From the NCBI GenBank assembly GCA_902772455.1, contig CACYAW010000006.1, positions 1 to 64,000 on the forward strand: DNA of 64,000 bases, given 5' to 3'. The DNA is from an uncultured Bacteroidales bacterium. GTDB lineage: Bacteria; Bacteroidota; Bacteroidia; Bacteroidales; Muribaculaceae. Position numbers and translations under genes: made by a program. Within the stretch, counting starts at the first letter, position 1. The number at the start of each line of letters is the position of its first letter. Under the pieces are notes generated by a model. It searched no databases. It worked only from the letters and a program-made list of their open reading frames with translations, and was not told where the DNA came from. Shown here one piece after another: positions 60,230 through 64,000 of this stretch.

Positions 60230-60685
60230 ATGAAACAGATTGAAAAGATTGCACAGGGTGCAAATTATGCCGCCATCAACGTTGGCCGCATCAACGAGAT
60301 TATCGAACACGAGTTGCCCATGGGCCCGGACTTCACGATTCATGGCAAGGTCTTCGGCGGACAGGCCGTTGGCGCCGCTGCCAGCGAGTTCTCTTTCCAG
60401 ACGCTCGTTCCCGGACAGGACAGCGGTTTCCTCCACACCCACAAGACCCACGAGGAACTCTACTTCATCCTGCGTGGCGAGGGCAAGTACCAGGTCGATG
60501 GTGAGATTTTCCCCGTCAGCGAGGGCAGCGTCATCCGCGTTTCACCCAACGGCAAGCGCGCGTTGAAAAACACCGGCAACGAGGACCTGACGATGCTCTG
60601 CATCCAGTACAAGGCCACCCCGTTCACCGAGGCCGACAGCCCCATGACCGACGGCAACATCCTGCAAGAGCCCCTCAACTGGTAA
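60230..60685 (+). CDS. cupin-domain protein
   Basis: 151 residues, single metal-type cupin: DSGFLHTHKTHEELYFILRG with two His and a Glu, VSEGSVIRVSPNGKRALKN in the second motif. No signal peptide. Enzyme or sensor; substrate unknown. Co-transcribed with the HxlR regulator and ended by a strong terminator. Confidence 0.9.
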   Translation: MKQIEKIAQGANYAAINVGRINEIIEHELPMGPDFTIHGKVFGGQAVGAAASEFSFQTLVPGQDSGFLHTHKTHEELYFILRGEGKYQVDGEIFPVSEGSVIRVSPNGKRALKNTGNEDLTMLCIQYKATPFTEADSPMTDGNILQEPLNW

Positions 60686-60715
60686 CTTCAGGGCCCCAGC
60701 TGATGTCTATTTACA

Positions 60716-60752
60716 CCGAGCGCACCTTTGTAGGTGCGCTCGGAATTTGTTT
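60716..60752 (+). terminator. intrinsic terminator after the cupin gene
   Basis: Perfect 12-bp stem CCGAGCGCACCT (60716-60727) with 60732-60743, 4-nt loop TTGT, followed by AATTTGTTT. Also usable by the convergent gene at 60767. Confidence 0.92.
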
Positions 60753-60766
60753 TATTTGGTGATGTT

Positions 60767-61465
60767 TCAGTCTGCAGGACTCTCGACGTTACGGACGACG
60801 GTTTGCCTGTTGACGGCCTTATAGAGGTTTGCCGCCACGCTGTTGCGGGCCCGTTCGGTCAGCAAGGCTGAGGCTTTCTCAATTTCTTTGGTATCAAAAG
60901 CGAAAAGAAATATCAGCGCTGCTGCAGCATCCTGGTCGGGATGGGCCTTGACATAGTTGTGCACTGCAGGAATCAGCACTTCATTGTATAGCCCGAAGTT
61001 CAATTTGCTATATAGATCATATTCATCTCCATATAATGGCCCAAATTCACCGCTCAAGTGCTTATTGCACTCATTCATGCCAACCAGAATCGGGCCAACG
61101 ATTTGTTGGGCTTCGTCATAGTCCACATAGAATTGTGATCCGCCCAAGTGGGTGACTTTGTACTCATTTTGATAAAAGGCGAGCGTCTCCCCCGGGATGG
61201 CGGGAAATACCGTGGTGAGCCTCTTCACATCGGTGACATAGAGCAATGCCGCATCCTTCAGGTCGATGGTAAGTTCATGCTCCTCACCGGTGATGGCACG
61301 CGTTTCTCTAGCAATGGATTCCATGCTGTTCAAATCGACGATTTCGAGAGTGACCGAGTCTTTGCGGCCCTCAAACGTTCCTTTCACAGTGAATTTACCC
61401 CCTTGAGCCATGGCACCCAGGGTCATCATGCCCATGAGCATGGCAATGAATAGTTTCTTTAACAT
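60767..61465 (-). CDS. exported DUF4369-like protein without thioredoxin domain
   Basis: 232 residues. Signal peptide MLKKLFIAMLMGMMTLGAMA then Gln. The N-terminal part (FTVKGTFEGRKDSVTLEIVD, ITGEEHELTIDLKDAALLYV) matches the DUF4369 domain that usually precedes a TlpA/ResA-like thioredoxin domain in Bacteroidetes. Then a helical part to residue 232. The expected C-terminal CxxC thioredoxin domain is absent, although the frame closes normally. Either a natural short form or a truncation. No redox cysteine pair. Confidence 0.7.
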   Translation of the reverse strand: MLKKLFIAMLMGMMTLGAMAQGGKFTVKGTFEGRKDSVTLEIVDLNSMESIARETRAITGEEHELTIDLKDAALLYVTDVKRLTTVFPAIPGETLAFYQNEYKVTHLGGSQFYVDYDEAQQIVGPILVGMNECNKHLSGEFGPLYGDEYDLYSKLNFGLYNEVLIPAVHNYVKAHPDQDAAAALIFLFAFDTKEIEKASALLTERARNSVAANLYKAVNRQTVVRNVESPAD

Positions 61466-61709
61466 GTCCTAAAAGTTTTAGAATGATACTTAAGTTCCGT
61501 GAGCCATTGAGTTGCTCACTTTTTCGGGGGTTAATGATTTGCCATTGTGTATCAGAATATGGTTACTACTAAAATTATAACGTGAAACAGGCCCATTTAT
61601 TGCGACGATCCTACACTTCATGGGGTTTGAATGTATCAGCACCCTCATCAGAAAAAAAGGGACTGAGGGCTAGGAGGGTTTAAATAAACTGAATTTTTCC
61701 AGTCAAGAA

Positions 61710-61739
61710 TTTGTTTATTGAGAAATATCACTACCTTTG
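61710..61739 (+). promoter_or_regulatory. promoter for the Cys/His-rich protein and second TonB receptor
   Basis: TTTG (61710-61713), 18 bp, TACCTTTG (61732-61739). Only 6 bp separate it from the ATG, so the transcript is nearly leaderless. Confidence 0.65.
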
Positions 61740-61745
61740 CGGCGC

Positions 61746-62120
61746 ATGAACAGCAAGTTAACACATAACTGCATCACTCGCAAGCAACGGCTGTTTGCGT
61801 GGATTTTACTGTCGGTATATGTGCCGATGGTGTTGCTTGCTTCGCTTCATGTGCATTCCATCAACGATTTCTCCAGGACCGTCGATTGTGACCAATGCCA
61901 CACTGCGGTTCACCATTCGGGCCACATCACGACAAGTAACCATCACATTGATGAGTGCCTGTCGTGCCGGTTCCTCAGCACACAGATAGATGTTCCCCAC
62001 ACGGTGACCAGCCTGGTGGTGAAGCAGGTCATAACCCATCTGGAGTATTACCTGGCCGGCGATCCTGTTGTCAGGGTCGTGGCCCAGCCGTCACTGCGTG
62101 CTCCCCCATCCATACTGTGA
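61746..62120 (+). CDS. small membrane protein with Cys/His-rich periplasmic segment
   Basis: 124 residues from ATG 61746. One membrane segment at about 18-35 (FAWILLSVYVPMVLLASLHV), then VDCDQCHTAVHHSGH (Cys48, Cys51 and several His) and HHIDECLSCRF (Cys71, Cys74), a likely metal site. Proteins like this precede copper or zinc TonB receptors in Bacteroidales. It lies 82 bp before a receptor gene. Family name not known to me. Confidence 0.75.
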   Translation: MNSKLTHNCITRKQRLFAWILLSVYVPMVLLASLHVHSINDFSRTVDCDQCHTAVHHSGHITTSNHHIDECLSCRFLSTQIDVPHTVTSLVVKQVITHLEYYLAGDPVVRVVAQPSLRAPPSIL

Positions 62121-62202
62121 TTCATCAGTTTTGGCCAGATAGTCGATGACCGATTATCCGGCCCTATCAACATCCCTTTTAATCATTTAAAAGAATCACA
62201 GC

Positions 62203-64000
62203 ATGAAATCATACTTATCGATTCTGCTGCTGGCGTGCACGTGCACGATGGCAGCGCAAGAAGCGGTCGTGCTCGACTCGACCGACGTGTTCTTTCGCCA
62301 CATAGAACTCAAACACTGCCAGGCGTGTCGCAGGTGAGCACCGGCAGCGGTATCTCCAAGCCCGTCATCCGCGGACTGGGCTATAACCGTGTGGTTGTCG
62401 TGGCCGACGGCGTGCGCCAGGAGGGGCAGCAATGGGGCGACGAGCACGGTGTGGAGATTGACGGCAACGCCGTAAGCTCGGTCGAGGTGCTCAAGGGTCC
62501 CGCAAGCCTGCTCTACGGCTCGGATGCCCTGGCGGGAGTCCTCAAGCTCAACACCGACCCTGTGGTGCCGCTGGGCAAGATGCGCCTGAATGTGAACAGC
62601 GAATACCATACCAACAGCGGCCTCGTGAACTACTCGTTCAACTATGGCGGCAACAAGCAGGGCTTGTCATGGAACATCCGCTATGGCGACAAGTTCGCCC
62701 ACGCCTATAAGACCCCCGGTGACGGCTATGTGCCCAACTCGCAGTTCCGCGAGCGTGCCCTGTCGGGTATGCTGGGCATCAACAAGGCCTGGGGTCACAC
62801 ACGTCTGATCGGCTCCTATTTCCACCTCACGCCAAGCATCGCCGAGGGCGAGCGCGACCCGCTGACGGGCAAACTGGAACAGCCCTATGCCGACGCCAAG
62901 ACCTATCACCATGGCCTACCCTACCAGCAGGTGTATCACTACAAGGCCGTGCTTGACAACGCCTTCTATCTGGGCGACGGCAGGCTCAACGCCGTAGTGG
63001 CCTACCAGCAGAACCGCCGCCAGGAGTTTGAGTTTCCTGATGAGTACGGGCTCTACCTCAAGCTGCACACGGTCAATTACAACGTCCACTATGTGACTCG
63101 GCGGCTGGGAGAAGATTGGCGCATCACCAGCGGCGTGAGCGGCATGTGGCAGGGTTCACTCAACGAGGGCTACGAGTTCCTGATTCCCAACTATAACCTG
63201 TTTGACTTCGGTGTGTTCATCACGACGACGGCCAACGTCGGCCGTTGGGCCCTGAACGGAGGTCTGCGCTTCGACAACCGCCACCTCGACAGCCGCAAAC
63301 TGACGGAATATGGCGATGTGCGTTTCCAAGCCTTCAAGCGCAATTTCAACGGCTTTACCGCCAGTGTGGGTGCTGTGTGGCACGCCACCGAGCATCTCGA
63401 CCTGAGGGCCAATGCTGCCCGTGGTTTCCGCGCCCCCAACATCAGCGAGCTTGCCAGCAACGGCGTGCATGAGGGCTCGCTGCGCTATGAGGTGGGCAAC
63501 CGCGACCTCAAGCCAGAGTTCAGCCTTCAGTTTGACCTCGGAGCCGAATTGACCACGTCATGGCTGGATGCGCAGCTGGCGCTGTTCAGCAACCGCATCG
63601 ACAACTACATCTTCATCCACCGCACGGACGCGGTCATCTACGACGGGCTCATGACCTATCGCTACGACAGCGGTGACGCGCAGCTGTTGGGCGGCGAGGT
63701 GGCACTCGACATCCATCCCTGGCACTTCCTGCACTTGGGCACCAGTTTTGCCCTGGTCAATGCCGTGCAGCTGCACCAGCCCGAGGAATCCAAATATTTG
63801 CCATTCACACCGGCACCACGCTGGCAATCAGACATCAAGTGGGAAATCCTGCACAACGGCCGCGTGCTGAACAATGCCTTCATCTCGCTGGGCGTGGATT
63901 ATAACCTCAAGCAAGACCACTACTACCGCGCCGACAACACCGAAACCGCTACGCCGGCTTATTGCCTGCTGAATGCCGCCATCGGTACCGACATCATGGT
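62203..64000 (+). pseudogene. TonB-dependent receptor of a metal type with a deletion and frameshift, incomplete at window edge
   Basis: Starts at ATG 62203 with MKSYLSILLLACTCTMAAQE and VLDSTDVFFRHIEL, then meets TGA at 62335-62337. The other frame picks up at about 62313 with TLPGVSQVSTGSGISKPVIR and runs open to the window end (GYNRVVVVADGVRQEGQQWG, HGVEIDGNAVSSVEVLKGPA, later RGFRAPNISELASNGVHEGS). The missing part is the TonB-box and first plug strands, about 40-60 residues by comparison with relatives as recalled. So the gene has a deletion that also shifts the frame, at about 62310-62315. True loss or an assembly artefact. The plug resembles zinc or copper receptors. Confidence 0.8.

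Overview
The window is a stretch of a Bacteroidota chromosome, most likely a gut Bacteroidales of the Prevotellaceae/Muribaculaceae kind; the sequence alone does not settle the family. Evidence: a Bacteroidetes-type RNA polymerase omega subunit, many TAnnTTTG promoter elements with almost no Shine-Dalgarno sequences, TonB-dependent receptors, lipoproteins, a domain of the type 9 secretion protein SprA, and many secreted proteins with dockerin-like calcium repeats.

Layout. 1-5.1 kb is core: asnS (cut by the window edge), an RluB/RsuA pseudouridine synthase with a long Gly/Gln/Tyr/Arg repeat tail, tRNA-Val, malate dehydrogenase and recR. 5.3-8.2 kb is a secreted protein with three formylglycine-generating-enzyme-like (FGE) domains behind two dockerin repeats. 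8.6-14 kb returns to core: a 49-residue charged microprotein, miaA, an S9 dipeptidyl peptidase, a Bcp peroxiredoxin, bamD and rpoZ. 14-23.4 kb mixes a frameshifted dockerin protein, a patatin-recX-comF operon, a second dockerin/FGE protein, pyrE with an SRPBCC gene, and a GHL10 glycosidase with C-terminal dockerin repeats. 23.7-27.5 kb is a four-gene phage-like cassette (portal, small acidic protein, capsid, M15 peptidase) with no terminase, tail or integrase.

28.9-36.8 kb and 43.6-48.5 kb are two AraC-regulated small-molecule redox loci. The first has two cyclophilin-like proteins, a DLH-like hydrolase, two Cys-rich flavoproteins, an acetyltransferase, a CMD-cupin fusion, a metallo-hydrolase and a WbuC cupin. 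The second has two aldo/keto reductases, an exported cupin-ABM fusion and an exported amidohydrolase. An exported flavin reductase, a 1003-residue adhesin-like protein and a subtype B tannase lie between them. An exported flavodoxin with dockerin repeats at 52.1 kb shares an 82-bp promoter with the first locus, so these genes probably form one regulon.

48.5-50.9 kb is a metal-type module (HMA protein plus TonB receptor). 53.2-55.2 kb is a radical SAM/SPASM enzyme, a bare TonB C-terminal domain and a putative modified precursor: a candidate RiPP system. Then come a metallo-hydrolase with an in-frame TGA, an agmatine-deiminase-like enzyme, VOC and GNAT proteins, a stand-alone SprA-domain lipoprotein, an HxlR-cupin pair, a DUF4369-like protein, and a second metal-type module whose TonB receptor carries a frameshifting deletion and runs off the window.

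Three repeat families recur in intergenic DNA: short hairpins followed by TTTAGAG runs, a TCGGCC-GTTA-GGCCGA hairpin repeat, and GACAAGAAGGACAA inverted repeats. Two copies of one terminator lie in exact inverse orientation around 37-41 kb.
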